DNA of 41,217 nucleotides from positions 1 to 41,217 of the forward strand of contig JAATFV010000124.1 of NCBI GenBank assembly GCA_015655015.1. Direction: 5' to 3'. Below are positions 1 through 7,756 of this stretch, one piece after another (the stretch's first letter is position 1; each line of letters starts with the position of its first letter). The notes under the pieces are model-generated. The model was not told the DNA's origin. It did no database searches and saw only the letters and a program-made list of their open reading frames with translations. Source of the DNA: Chitinophagales bacterium. Its GTDB lineage: Bacteria; Bacteroidota; Bacteroidia; Chitinophagales; Chitinophagaceae. Made by a program: the position numbers and the translations under genes.

Positions 1-81
1 ACGGATAAGGAGATCGATGGAATGGTCGGGAAGATCATGGGAGCATTGGAAAAGGAATTGAATGCGGAGATAAGGAAATAG
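1..81 (+). CDS. pheT: Phenylalanine-tRNA ligase beta subunit, C-terminal end (partial)
   Basis: The window opens inside a reading frame that encodes 26 residues and stops with TAG at 79-81. The visible end, with the segment DKEIDGMVGKIMGALEKELN, resembles the last helix of the anticodon-binding-like (FDX-ACB, B8) domain of bacterial PheT, which is part of the alpha2beta2 enzyme that charges tRNA-Phe. Its position ahead of a coiled-coil gene and zapA fits the order I associate with Bacteroidota. Only the tail is present, so the assignment rests on this short motif and on context. Confidence 0.7.
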   Translation, partial: TDKEIDGMVGKIMGALEKELNAEIRK

Positions 82-124
82 ACACCCCTCTCCTGCAGAT
101 TTTATAAGTCTGAAAAGAAATGGA

Positions 125-499
125 ATGAGTGAAGCCAACCAAAAAAATAGCGGGTTACCAAACTCCCCCTCCGGGAGGTCGGGGGGTGATCCGGCTCCCC
201 CTTCAGAGAACGGGGATGGTGTTGAGCTTCAGGTAAAACGGATCCAGGAGAAATTGCAGCAATTACTCCGGCAACGGGAATCCCTGTTGAAAGAAAACAG
301 TAAGCTGAAAGAAGAGATCCGGCAATTACAACAGGCTCATGACAGCCATTCAGACCGGGTGGAGCAATTACAGCAGCAGGTAGAGATCCTTAGAACAACG
401 AAAGGGGAAATGAGTGAGACGGAAAAAAGAGTGCTGGAAAAAAGGCTTGGCCAGTACATCCGGGAAATTGACCGGTGCATCGCTTTGTTAAGTGAATGA
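125..499 (+). CDS. Small coiled-coil protein between pheT and zapA
   Basis: A 124-residue protein with ATG at 125, starting 43 bases after pheT. Residues 1-32 are polar, rich in Ser, Pro, Gly and Asn, and likely disordered. Residues 33-105 form a long heptad-rich coiled coil (VKRIQEKLQQLLRQRESLLK and onward, full of Leu, Gln, Glu and Lys). The last 20 residues (LGQYIREIDRCIALLSE) look like a short amphipathic helix. There is no signal peptide or membrane segment, so it is expected in the cytoplasm. Its place just ahead of zapA, whose product is a coiled-coil Z-ring regulator, suggests a part in cell division, but that is inference from position only. I do not recognise a named family. Confidence 0.75.
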   Translation: MSEANQKNSGLPNSPSGRSGGDPAPPSENGDGVELQVKRIQEKLQQLLRQRESLLKENSKLKEEIRQLQQAHDSHSDRVEQLQQQVEILRTTKGEMSETEKRVLEKRLGQYIREIDRCIALLSE

Positions 500-506
500 G
501 GACCAG

Positions 507-761
507 TCAGACCCTTTTAACCAGGCGCATTTTCATTTCATCCTTTCCCCCGGAACATTCCAGGGTATAGACACCATACGGAAGATCGTTGAGCCCGTTC
601 CAGCTCAGTTCCTGCTGGTCTTTTTCCACCTCTGTCTCCATCGCACTGCAAACGAACCCTGTGTCATCTCTTAGCACTGCCCGGAAAAGGCACTTCTGAG
701 GATGGTCAACCTGAAACGTCAACCTGTCAATAAATACGGGGGATTTTACTTTTAAGAACAT
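507..761 (-). CDS. Small orphan protein with a sorting-domain-like end
   Basis: A minus-strand frame of 84 residues from ATG at 761; it can be extended to a TTG at 803 (98 residues). I prefer 761 because a possible -7 box (TACTTTTTG, complement of 801-809) sits about 40 bases upstream of that ATG. The protein has a beta-rich pattern, with alternating hydrophobic residues, and ends in LNDLPYGVYTLECSGGKDEM followed by a KMRLVKRV tail. This resembles the last strands of type IX (Por) sorting domains, which often read L..LP.GVY.L....G......K.v. No signal peptide is seen, so it is not obviously secreted. It lies alone, opposite to its neighbours, between the coiled-coil gene and zapA. Function unknown. 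Confidence 0.55.
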   Translation of the reverse strand: MFLKVKSPVFIDRLTFQVDHPQKCLFRAVLRDDTGFVCSAMETEVEKDQQELSWNGLNDLPYGVYTLECSGGKDEMKMRLVKRV

Positions 762-800
762 GGCTTGCGTAGTTTTTAGATAGGGTAATTGGTGACAAAA

Positions 801-809
801 CAAAAAGTA
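801..809 (-). promoter_or_regulatory. Possible -7 box for the minus-strand orphan gene
   Basis: Read on the minus strand this is TACTTTTTG, one base longer than the Bacteroidota -7 consensus TAnnTTTG. It lies about 40 bases upstream of the ATG at 761. No good -33 TTG was found at the usual spacing, so this is a weak call. Confidence 0.3.
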
Positions 810-874
810 CCTTCACTCAATTCCGGGCTGACTGTGCATAAGGTGTGAATAAATTTAAAACAAGTATTTGATCT

Positions 875-1159
875 ATGCAAGAGTTAATACCAATAAATGT
901 CGTTATAGGTGATCGCACTTATAGGATCAAGATAGATCCGGCGGATGAAGAGCAGGTCAGAAAGACCCTAAAGACGATGAATGATAAAATCATTGAATAT
1001 AAGACCCAGTTTGCCGGGAAAGATATGCAGGATTATGTAGCGATGGTATTATTGTGGTATGCGACCCAGGCCTCTTCCGGGGATCCGTTACCGGGCCTGA
1101 GCGCTTCGGTGCTGGAATCGCTGAGCCGGATGGAACAGCAGCTGGATAAGGCATTGTAG
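875..1159 (+). CDS. zapA: Cell division protein ZapA
   Basis: A 94-residue protein with the typical ZapA opening: a beta strand (INVVIGDRTYRIKI), a helix starting around PADEEQVRKTLKTMNDKI, then a long C-terminal helix from about residue 48. ZapA binds FtsZ filaments and bundles them at the division site in the cytoplasm; the family forms tetramers through the C-terminal coiled coil. Length is usual (about 90-110). The ATG at 875 is the only sensible start. It follows the coiled-coil gene and precedes rny, as I would expect in Bacteroidota. No clear promoter was found in the 65 bases between the orphan gene and this one. Confidence 0.85.
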   Translation: MQELIPINVVIGDRTYRIKIDPADEEQVRKTLKTMNDKIIEYKTQFAGKDMQDYVAMVLLWYATQASSGDPLPGLSASVLESLSRMEQQLDKAL

Positions 1160-1212
1160 TGGTTTTTTTCACGTTTTTAACTTATTCATATGAAACTTAC
1201 AGATATATGACC

Positions 1213-1269
1213 AGCCGCTGGCCGCTTGTAGCCCGCAGCTACTTGCTGTTTACCGCTTGCCGCTTGCAG
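1213..1269 (+). repeat. GC-rich degenerate heptamer repeat
   Basis: Between zapA and rny there are about eight degenerate copies of a 7-base unit related to CCGCTTG: CCGCTGG, CCGCTTG, TAGCCCG, CAGCTAC, TTGCTGT, TTACCGC, TTGCCGC, TTGCAGT. The phase is kept across the stretch. The rest of the 204-base gap (1160-1363) holds no gene that I can support; just before rny the sequence turns AT-rich with a TTTAAAT TTTGAAT pattern of the same period. Confidence 0.6.
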
Positions 1270-1363
1270 TCATTTCACTATCTTCGCCAACTAACACATT
1301 TTCACGCAATCATGAACCTGAATAAGAAATATATGATTGTGAACACTTTAAATTTTGAATTCG

Positions 1364-2920
1364 ATGGTTATAGATATTGTCGTAGGAATTATCGCCTTAG
1401 TGATAGGGATCATTGCTGGTAAGTTCCTTTTTGCCAAAAACACGCAAAAACAGGTGGAGGAAGCGGAACATCAGGCTAAGAAAATAGTGGCAGATGCGCA
1501 GATCACTGCCGAAAACCTGAAAAAAGAGAAACTGCTGGAAGCTAAAGAGCGATTTGTACAGCTGAAGGCGGAGCATGACAAAGAAGTATTGGAGCGGAAC
1601 CGAAAGCTGAATGAAGGGGATGCCAGGATCAAGCAAAAAGAGCAGGGTATCAATTCAAAGCTGGAGAACCTGGACAAGCAGGCCAAGGAGAACGATGTCA
1701 TAAAAGAGAATCTCACCCGCCAGATCGAGGTGGTCAATCAGAAAAGGACGGAATTGGAAAAACACCAGGAGGAGCATATCCGCCGGCTGGAGAAGATTGC
1801 CGCCCTCACTGCTGACGAAGCCAGGCATCAGCTGATCGAAAGCCTCCGGCAGGAGACCCAGACCCGGGCCTTAGCCATGCAGCAGGAGATCATCGATGAC
1901 GCAAAGCAAAAAGCCAATAAAGAGGCCCGGAAGATCATTATTCAGAGCATTCAGCGTACGGCCGCCGAGCAGGCCATAGAGAATTCCATAACGGTTTTCA
2001 ATCTCGAAAGCGATGAGATCAAAGGCCAGATCATCGGCCGGGAAGGGCGAAATATCCGGGCTATCGAAGCAGCGACCGGGGTAGATCTGATCGTGGACGA
2101 TACGCCTGAAGCGATCGTGCTGTCTTCCTTCGATCCGCTCCGGCGGGAGATCGCCCGGCTTTCTTTACAACGCCTTGTGACCGATGGCCGTATTCACCCT
2201 GCCCGTATCGAAGAGATCGTGGAGAAAACGCGCAAACAGATCGAAGAGCAGGTAATGGAGATCGGAGAACGTACAGTGATAGAGCTGGGTATTCACGGAC
2301 TTCATAAAGAGCTGGTAAGGATCGTAGGCAAAATGAGGTTCCGTTCGTCCTACGGACAGAATCTGTTGATGCATAGCCGTGAGGTAGCCAATCTTTGCGG
2401 TATTATGGCGGCAGAGCTGGGAATGAACCCCAAGCTGGCTAAAAGAGCCGGTCTCTTACATGACATAGGTAAGGTGCCGGATGAGGAGACAGAATTGAGC
2501 CATGCGCTGCTGGGCATGAAGCTGGCTGAGAAATACGGGGAGAACCCCGCCGTGATCAACGCGATCGGCGCGCATCATGACGAAGTGGAAATGCAGTATG
2601 TCATCGCACCGATCATCCAGGCCTGTGATGCCATCAGCGGCGCCCGTCCGGGTGCACGCCGGGAGATCATGCAGCAATACCTGCAGCGGATCAAAGACCT
2701 GGAAAACCTCGCATTGGCTTATCCCGGCGTTGAAAAGGCCTATGCCATCCAGGCCGGCCGTGAGCTTAGGGTGATCGTCGAAGCGGATAAGGTTACGGAT
2801 ATCGACAGCGATAAATTAAGCTTTGAAATAGCCCAGAAGATACAAACGGAGATGACTTACCCCGGTCAGATAAAAGTGACCGTTATCCGGGAAAAACGGG
2901 CGGTGAACGTGGCGCGTTAA
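1364..2920 (+). CDS. rny: Ribonuclease Y
   Basis: A membrane-anchored endoribonuclease that starts mRNA decay. The ATG at 1364 gives 518 residues; an in-frame TTG at 1355 adds three residues but is less likely. Domains: one N-terminal membrane helix (about residues 3-22), a long Lys/Glu/Gln coiled coil (about 26-190), a KH RNA-binding domain with IIGREGRN at about 223-230, and an HD metal-binding phosphohydrolase domain with the HD pair at about 366-367 (GLLHDIGKV). Length and order match RNase Y of Firmicutes and Bacteroidota. All key motifs are intact. Confidence 0.96.
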   Translation: MVIDIVVGIIALVIGIIAGKFLFAKNTQKQVEEAEHQAKKIVADAQITAENLKKEKLLEAKERFVQLKAEHDKEVLERNRKLNEGDARIKQKEQGINSKLENLDKQAKENDVIKENLTRQIEVVNQKRTELEKHQEEHIRRLEKIAALTADEARHQLIESLRQETQTRALAMQQEIIDDAKQKANKEARKIIIQSIQRTAAEQAIENSITVFNLESDEIKGQIIGREGRNIRAIEAATGVDLIVDDTPEAIVLSSFDPLRREIARLSLQRLVTDGRIHPARIEEIVEKTRKQIEEQVMEIGERTVIELGIHGLHKELVRIVGKMRFRSSYGQNLLMHSREVANLCGIMAAELGMNPKLAKRAGLLHDIGKVPDEETELSHALLGMKLAEKYGENPAVINAIGAHHDEVEMQYVIAPIIQACDAISGARPGARREIMQQYLQRIKDLENLALAYPGVEKAYAIQAGRELRVIVEADKVTDIDSDKLSFEIAQKIQTEMTYPGQIKVTVIREKRAVNVAR

Positions 2921-2928
2921 ACACCTGT

Positions 2929-3020
2929 TTTGAATTTTAAATGTTGAATCTTAAATTGTTAAGGCAAAGAAGTCGGGAAACGGGATTATAATTCAAAATT
3001 TATAATTCAAATTCAAAACA
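2929..3020 (+). repeat. AT-rich heptamer repeat blocks, in opposed orientation
   Basis: The rny-rplS gap has two AT-rich blocks with a 7-base period. The first, about 2929-2960, reads TTGAATT, TTAAATG, TTGAATC, TTAAATT. The second, about 2988-3020, reads ATAATTC, AAAATTT, ATAATTC, AAATTCA, roughly the complement of the first. The two could pair imperfectly in the transcript. The second block runs into the rplS promoter. Confidence 0.5.
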
Positions 3021-3026
3021 ATTCGT

Positions 3027-3034
3027 TACCTTTG
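3027..3034 (+). promoter_or_regulatory. -7 box of rplS
   Basis: TACCTTTG is a perfect match to the Bacteroidota -7 consensus TAnnTTTG. It lies 21 bases before the rplS ATG, so transcription would begin about 10-15 bases upstream of the start codon. Confidence 0.6.
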
Positions 3035-3055
3035 CCATCCTTAAAAAATTGAGTT

Positions 3056-3439
3056 ATGAACGCTGCAGTAGCCTTTGTACATGAGCAATTGACCGGAAAA
3101 ATTGAATTTCCGAAGTTTAAAGCCGGTGATAACATCACTGTTAATTATAAAATTATAGAAGGGAACAAGGAGCGTATCCAGGGTTTCAAAGGAGATGTGA
3201 TCAAGCGCCAGGGCGAAGGCCATACGGCTACGTTCACGGTTCGTAAGATCTCCGATGGAGTAGGCGTAGAAAGGACTTTCCCCCTGTTCTCTCCCAATAT
3301 CGAATCTATAGAGCTGCATAAAATAGGGCGTGTTCGTCGTGCCAAGCTTTACTTCCAGCGCGATAGAAGCGGCAAGAGCGCCCGTATCCAGGAAAAAAGA
3401 ATGGCGGTGGCTACCAAAAAAGCCCTCGCAGCCAAATAA
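3056..3439 (+). CDS. rplS: 50S ribosomal protein L19
   Basis: A 127-residue protein that matches L19, found at the 30S-50S interface. The family core is clear: [20 protein letters not shown] near residues 21-41, [12 protein letters not shown], the [20 protein letters not shown] stretch and [19 protein letters not shown]. The N-terminus ([14 protein letters not shown]) and the basic C-terminal tail with many Ala and Lys are slightly longer than in E. coli L19 (about 115). It has its own promoter and terminator, so it appears to be a single-gene unit. Confidence 0.96.
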   Translation: MNAAVAFVHEQLTGKIEFPKFKAGDNITVNYKIIEGNKERIQGFKGDVIKRQGEGHTATFTVRKISDGVGVERTFPLFSPNIESIELHKIGRVRRAKLYFQRDRSGKSARIQEKRMAVATKKALAAK

Positions 3440-3458
3440 GCTTATTAATGATCTTAAG

Positions 3459-3490
3459 AAGGTCCTCTCTATCCGGGAGGGCCTTTTTTG
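3459..3490 (+). terminator. Intrinsic terminator of rplS
   Basis: A 9-bp stem (3461-3469 GGTCCTCTC with 3475-3483 GGGAGGGCC, including G-T pairs), a 5-base loop and then six T residues at 3484-3489. It starts about 20 bases after the rplS stop codon. Confidence 0.85.
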
Positions 3491-3573
3491 TTAGGCTGAC
3501 GTTAATTAATACCCTTCCGCTCAGGGGGATAATAAATTGCTCCCTAAAAAAACATTATCATTTCATAAAGAGT

Positions 3574-3581
3574 TAACTTTG
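3574..3581 (+). promoter_or_regulatory. -7 box of tatA
   Basis: TAACTTTG, a perfect TAnnTTTG match 24 bases before the tatA ATG. It sits downstream of the rplS terminator. The same 16-base context (TAAAGAGTTAACTTTG, 3566-3581) recurs inside gatA at 5401-5416. Confidence 0.6.
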
Positions 3582-3605
3582 TTCCTCTAATCTAAAGACT
3601 TGATT

Positions 3606-3845
3606 ATGGCTACTAATTTAAATAGCATCTTTTTGATCTCGGCTCCCGGCGGCAGCGAGTGGATTTTGATCATCCTGGCTGTGTTGATCCTGTTTGGCGG
3701 TCGTAAGATCCCTGAATTTATGCGTGGTCTCGGAAAGGGGATCCGTGAGTTCAATGATGCCAAGAACAACGTAAAAGAGGAATTGGAAAAAGGAATGAAC
3801 GAGAAGGATACCAAGGCTGCAAGCACCACCCCTACTCAGCAATAA
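3606..3845 (+). CDS. tatA: Sec-independent translocase protein TatA
   Basis: A 79-residue protein with the TatA/Hcf106 plan: a short N-terminal periplasmic stretch, one membrane helix at about residues 17-31 (SEWILIILAVLILFGG), the FGGRKIPEFMRGLGKGIREF hinge and amphipathic helix, then a charged, likely disordered tail. TatA oligomers form the passage of the twin-arginine pathway in the inner membrane. The ATG at 3606 is preferred over an in-frame TTG at 3600. No tatC is in the window. The N-terminal extension before the membrane helix is a little longer than in proteobacterial TatA. Confidence 0.9.
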   Translation: MATNLNSIFLISAPGGSEWILIILAVLILFGGRKIPEFMRGLGKGIREFNDAKNNVKEELEKGMNEKDTKAASTTPTQQ

Positions 3846-3913
3846 TTTCCTAATCCCAACCTCATCCCTGTCGCCCGGTCTTCGTCATAAAAAAACAGAG
3901 ATCGTATCAGCCG

Positions 3914-5482
3914 TTGTTTACATTTCATTCAATACAAGACTATCATAAAGCCTTAGGGGATGGTGCTGTCTCCTGTGAAGAGGCTGTGCAGCACTATTTG
4001 GAGAAGATAAGCTCCCATGCGCACCTGAATGCTTTTGTACAGGTCTACGGGGATGAATCCCTGGAAAAGGCCCGGCTCCTGGATGAAAAAAGAAAGTCGG
4101 GGCATCCCCCCGGAAAATTACATGGGGTGGTCATTGGCCTGAAAGATGTCATTTCCTATAAAGACCATCCTCTCACCGCCTCCTCTCATATCTTAAAGGA
4201 TTTTGTTGCTATCTATCACGCCACGGTAGTGGAGAAGCTGCTCCGGGAAGAAGCGATCCTGATCGGTCATCTGAACTGTGACGAATTCGCCATGGGCTCT
4301 ACCAATGAGAATTCGGTATATGGGAAGGTCCTGAATGCCCGGGACCAGCGCCGGGTGCCCGGCGGCTCCTCCGGCGGCTCCGCTGTCGCCGTGCAGGCGG
4401 GCCTTTGCATGGTCAGCCTGGGGAGCGATACCGGGGGGTCAGTAAGACAGCCGGCTGATTTTTGCGGTATCCTGGGCCTTAAGCCTACTTATGGAAAGGT
4501 CTCCCGATATGGATTGATCGCCTATGCCTCCTCCTTTGACCAGGTAGGCATATTCGGACTGACAGTCCCCGATGTAGCAGAGGTCCTGGAAGTGATAGCC
4601 GGAGAGGATGATTTCGATAGTACGGTCCTGCCGGCCCGACATGCCGCGGGGAACGAACCTGAAGCGAACGATTCCGTCCCTGGTGACGCATTGGCCAGCG
4701 ACCCGTCGGCAAGCAGCTCAGCTGTTAGCCAATCCGCGGGCAGCAATCCCCGCGACTTCAGCTCCCCGGACATTTCCACTCAAAAATACAAGATCGCTTA
4801 TTTTAAAGAGGCCCTGACCCATCCGGGCCTGGACCCGGAAATACGGGATACCATCGGGGAGCTTATCGAACGGCTCCGCGCTGAGGGACATACCGTTGAA
4901 GGAATTGATTTTGAGCTCCTTGACTATATTGTTCCTGCCTATTATGTACTCACTACAGCGGAGGCTTCGTCCAACCTGGCCCGCTTTGACGGGGTAAAAT
5001 ACGGTTATCGGACCGCCGGGCAGGATCTCGATTTAACAGAGTTTTACAAACGGACCCGGTCCGAAGGCTTCGGAAAGGAAGTCAAACGACGTATCTTATT
5101 GGGAACCTTTGTGTTAAGTGCAGGTTACTACGACGCTTACTTTACAAAGGCCCAACAGGTGAGAAAATTATTAGTGGACCGTACTAATCTGATCTTCAAC
5201 GACTTCGATATAATTCTCCTACCTACTTCTCCTACTACCGCATTTACCATCGGAGAGAAAATGGACGACCCAATTGCGATGTATCTCGCTGATATCTACA
5301 CGGTTTATGCAAACTTAGCCGGTATTCCCGGCATTTCCATCCCACTTTTCACCCACACAAATGGCATGCCTTTTGGTGTTCAGGCTATGACAAACCGATT
5401 TAAAGAGTTAACTTTGCTGCGATTCTCGCATCTGATGATGCAACAATATAAGTCCTACGAAAATCCTACTCTATGTGACTGA
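3914..5482 (+). CDS. gatA: Asp-tRNA(Asn)/Glu-tRNA(Gln) amidotransferase subunit A
   Basis: An amidase-signature enzyme of 522 residues that releases ammonia from glutamine for the transamidation of mischarged Glu-tRNA(Gln) or Asp-tRNA(Asn). The Ser-cisSer-Lys triad is visible: K77 in GLKDVI, S152 in PGGSSGGSA and S176 in SDTGGSVRQP. The start appears to be a TTG at 3914, since no in-frame ATG lies upstream and the first residues (FTFHSIQDYHKAL) look native. Residues about 241-289 form a Ser/Ala/Pro/Asp-rich insert that is unlike the family. The gatB and gatC genes are not here. It follows tatA by 68 bases. Confidence 0.92.
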   Translation: MFTFHSIQDYHKALGDGAVSCEEAVQHYLEKISSHAHLNAFVQVYGDESLEKARLLDEKRKSGHPPGKLHGVVIGLKDVISYKDHPLTASSHILKDFVAIYHATVVEKLLREEAILIGHLNCDEFAMGSTNENSVYGKVLNARDQRRVPGGSSGGSAVAVQAGLCMVSLGSDTGGSVRQPADFCGILGLKPTYGKVSRYGLIAYASSFDQVGIFGLTVPDVAEVLEVIAGEDDFDSTVLPARHAAGNEPEANDSVPGDALASDPSASSSAVSQSAGSNPRDFSSPDISTQKYKIAYFKEALTHPGLDPEIRDTIGELIERLRAEGHTVEGIDFELLDYIVPAYYVLTTAEASSNLARFDGVKYGYRTAGQDLDLTEFYKRTRSEGFGKEVKRRILLGTFVLSAGYYDAYFTKAQQVRKLLVDRTNLIFNDFDIILLPTSPTTAFTIGEKMDDPIAMYLADIYTVYANLAGIPGISIPLFTHTNGMPFGVQAMTNRFKELTLLRFSHLMMQQYKSYENPTLCD

Positions 5483-5617
5483 GAGATCGTGAAGCGCAAA
5501 CTACCGTTACCGTAATCCGATGGTTGATGGCTTTAGCAAGCAAATCTCCCGTAATCCTCACCTATGAAAGATTGTGGACACCGATTTAGGTCGTTTACCA
5601 TCTATAAAGCGTTGGAC

Positions 5618-6739
5618 ATGAACAACAAAAGACTTTTATTGTTGACTATCATTATTATTCTTGGTGTAGCCTGGATACGCCCAATTACTCAAACCAGGGG
5701 ATCTGAGAATGAAGGAAGCCACTCCCTATCCGACACGGAAAGAGTGGCCGCCTCCCCCAATATCGCTTCGGACGTTACCAGTTCCGCCTCCCAAAATGAT
5801 TTTAAAGAATTATTTCTAGCCGTCACTGTCGGAGGAAGCAATGGCGTCCGGCTGAATCCAAAGGCCCTCAGCTTTGTCCAGGACTACATGAAAGAGAACT
5901 GGGATGATCTGCAGGATATCAGAAATCATGGAAGGGTATATTTTAACATCATTGAGAACATATTAACGGAATATGGCTTGCCAAAAGAATTGAAATACCT
6001 CGCAGTTATCGAGTCTAATTTGAAATCCAGCGCCGTTTCCAAAGTAGGCGCCGCAGGCCCCTGGCAATTGATGCCCCAGACAGCCCGGGATCTTGGCTTA
6101 AAAGTGACAAGGGGGAATGATGAAAGGAAAAATTATTACAAAAGTACCCGCGCAGCGGCTTTATACCTGCGTGACCTGTATAATGAGCTGGGGGATTGGC
6201 TCCTGGTAATTGCCGCCTATAATGGCGGGACGAACAATGTATATCATGCCATCCACCGCAGCGGCAGCCGTAGTTTCTGGGACCTGCAGTATTTTCTGCC
6301 CCTGGAGTCCCGGCTGCATGTGAAGAAGTTTATCGGTACTCAATATACTTTCGAAGGTCAGGGCAGTATAACGACCCTCACCAAACAGGAAGCCACCGAA
6401 CAGCTGTCCGGCTCCTCCATGTATGTGTTTCACCGCAAGCTGAGCCCGGAAGAATTGGACAACGCCCGGACCATTACTATTGCCGGAAAATATCATTCTA
6501 CGATCATTGCCCGGTATACCCTGCTGGATATGGCTACTTTTTCCAGGTACAATCCTGAGTTCGATAAGGTGATGGCCAGCAGCAATAACAGCTATGACCT
6601 CAAATTGCCCCCGGCCAAAATGGAATTATTTGCAGCTAACAAATACGAGATCCTGCAGGAATCCGTCCAGCTCCTGGAGAATGACAGCGAACAGACCGCA
6701 GACGCTGATACTTCCGGACAGGGAGTTGCGTCGAAATAG
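5618..6739 (+). CDS. Membrane-bound lytic murein transglycosylase (MltD-like)
   Basis: A 373-residue secreted enzyme that cleaves peptidoglycan between MurNAc and GlcNAc. The ATG at 5618 gives a classic signal peptide (MNNKRLLLLTIIIILGVAW); an upstream in-frame ATG at 5564 would place 18 polar residues in front of it, so I prefer 5618. The SLT/goose-lysozyme-like domain covers about residues 110-240, with the catalytic Glu at about 132 in YLAVIESNL, then GAAGPWQLMPQTA and VIAAYNGG. The C-terminal part (ARYTLLDMATFSRYNPEFD) resembles the region found in Bacteroidota MltD-like proteins; no clear LysM repeat is seen. It may be transcribed from within gatA. Confidence 0.88.
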   Translation: MNNKRLLLLTIIIILGVAWIRPITQTRGSENEGSHSLSDTERVAASPNIASDVTSSASQNDFKELFLAVTVGGSNGVRLNPKALSFVQDYMKENWDDLQDIRNHGRVYFNIIENILTEYGLPKELKYLAVIESNLKSSAVSKVGAAGPWQLMPQTARDLGLKVTRGNDERKNYYKSTRAAALYLRDLYNELGDWLLVIAAYNGGTNNVYHAIHRSGSRSFWDLQYFLPLESRLHVKKFIGTQYTFEGQGSITTLTKQEATEQLSGSSMYVFHRKLSPEELDNARTITIAGKYHSTIIARYTLLDMATFSRYNPEFDKVMASSNNSYDLKLPPAKMELFAANKYEILQESVQLLENDSEQTADADTSGQGVASK

Positions 6740-6754
6740 CGAATACAACATTAC

Positions 6755-6815
6755 AAAGCCGGAATTTGCAGGAATGATCAACCATTCTTCCGCGAATTCC
6801 GGCCTTTCATTTTTA
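6755..6815 (+). terminator. Possible terminator hairpin after the transglycosylase
   Basis: An imperfect inverted repeat: AAAGCCGGAATTTGC at 6755-6769 and GCGAATTCCGGCCTTT at 6792-6807, with one bulge and one mismatch, followed by a short T-rich stretch. It overlaps the last codons of the convergent DUF6263 gene. The loop is large, so termination is plausible but not certain. Confidence 0.4.
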
Positions 6816-7734
6816 TGTTAGATGTCATAGTAATAGGAATGTCCCTCCCCATTAGCTGGATGGAGCCTTCAATTTCGGCTTTTATATGGCAATCAAGCAA
6901 CATTCCCGTTGTTGTTTCCATTTCATATACACCTTTCTGCCGCCCCTTCAGGCTGGCTACTACGTCATAACCCACCAGGTTGGTGGCTGTACTATCACTT
7001 TCCATTTCTCCTTCAGATTCGATATAGGCCACTCCATCCTTTATAGCCTTCAATAAATAGGAGTTTTTTTCATTCAGGCTGAATTCTCCTTTTTGGCTGA
7101 CACTCAGCTTCCATCTGTCCCCGACGTGCACTGCGGAATCCGGGAAGATGTTAAACAGCTGGTCCATGTTCTTCTTAATGATTCCCTTGCCGATCACTTG
7201 CTCCCAGCGGGTCCGGGCAATGTTACGCGCATAACTGTCGGAAGCGCTGAACCCTGCCATGATCTTATCCCCCAGCTCTTTGTACCCAGTCACCGACTTT
7301 ACCACGCCCAAAGGGCTGATCGTCGCCATGACGGTAGCCGATTTCAGTTCTCCCAGCATTTTTTCAACAGGATCTAGGGATTTCCCGGCGCTGTCGGCAT
7401 CCATCTCCGTCTCTGTGTCGTTATTTTTAGAAGACAGATGTAGCTTATCGTAGACCATTGTGAACAGGTAATCGCCCATACTATCTTTACTCACCGTATA
7501 ATACACACCTACCTGGGATTTATTCTGATTATCGGCCTTCTTATCCCCCGCTTCGAATTTCAATTCGGATTCATTGGAGATATCATAATGATATTTCGAG
7601 CCAGGCACAGGATTCAACCTGAGCCTGTATACTTTGCTGTCATTCCGGTCGGTGAAATGCCTGTCGGAATTCGGCTGGATCTTACAGGACAAAAAGGGAA
7701 AAAGAAATAGGGGGGCCAGAAAATATTTTTTCAT
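6778..7734 (-). CDS. DUF6263 family lipoprotein
   Basis: A 318-residue protein with a lipoprotein signal ending FPFLSC, so Cys17 would be lipidated. The rest follows the pattern of the Bacteroidota DUF6263 family: KVYRLRLNPVPGSKYHYDIS near the start, then LFTMVYDKLHL, a negatively charged patch, ISPLGVVKSVTGYKEL, FNIFPDSAVHVGDRWKLSVS and a closing YEMETTTGMLLDCHIKAEIE repeat of beta strands. The function of the family is not known. It is the last gene of the eight-gene minus-strand run, 22 bases after the tail-fibre-like gene. Whether it belongs functionally to the toxin cluster is unclear. Confidence 0.8.
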   Translation of the reverse strand: MKKYFLAPLFLFPFLSCKIQPNSDRHFTDRNDSKVYRLRLNPVPGSKYHYDISNESELKFEAGDKKADNQNKSQVGVYYTVSKDSMGDYLFTMVYDKLHLSSKNNDTETEMDADSAGKSLDPVEKMLGELKSATVMATISPLGVVKSVTGYKELGDKIMAGFSASDSYARNIARTRWEQVIGKGIIKKNMDQLFNIFPDSAVHVGDRWKLSVSQKGEFSLNEKNSYLLKAIKDGVAYIESEGEMESDSTATNLVGYDVVASLKGRQKGVYEMETTTGMLLDCHIKAEIEGSIQLMGRDIPITMTSNIKMKGRNSRKNG

Positions 7735-7756
7735 TAGTAGGATGCTGCTTCAATTA

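Noticed and set aside
1159..1422. An 87-codon frame across the zapA-rny gap
   Set aside because: It overlaps the start of rny and the heptamer repeats; composition and residue pattern are not protein-like. I also looked for a 6S RNA here because of the zapA linkage but could not support a long closed hairpin.
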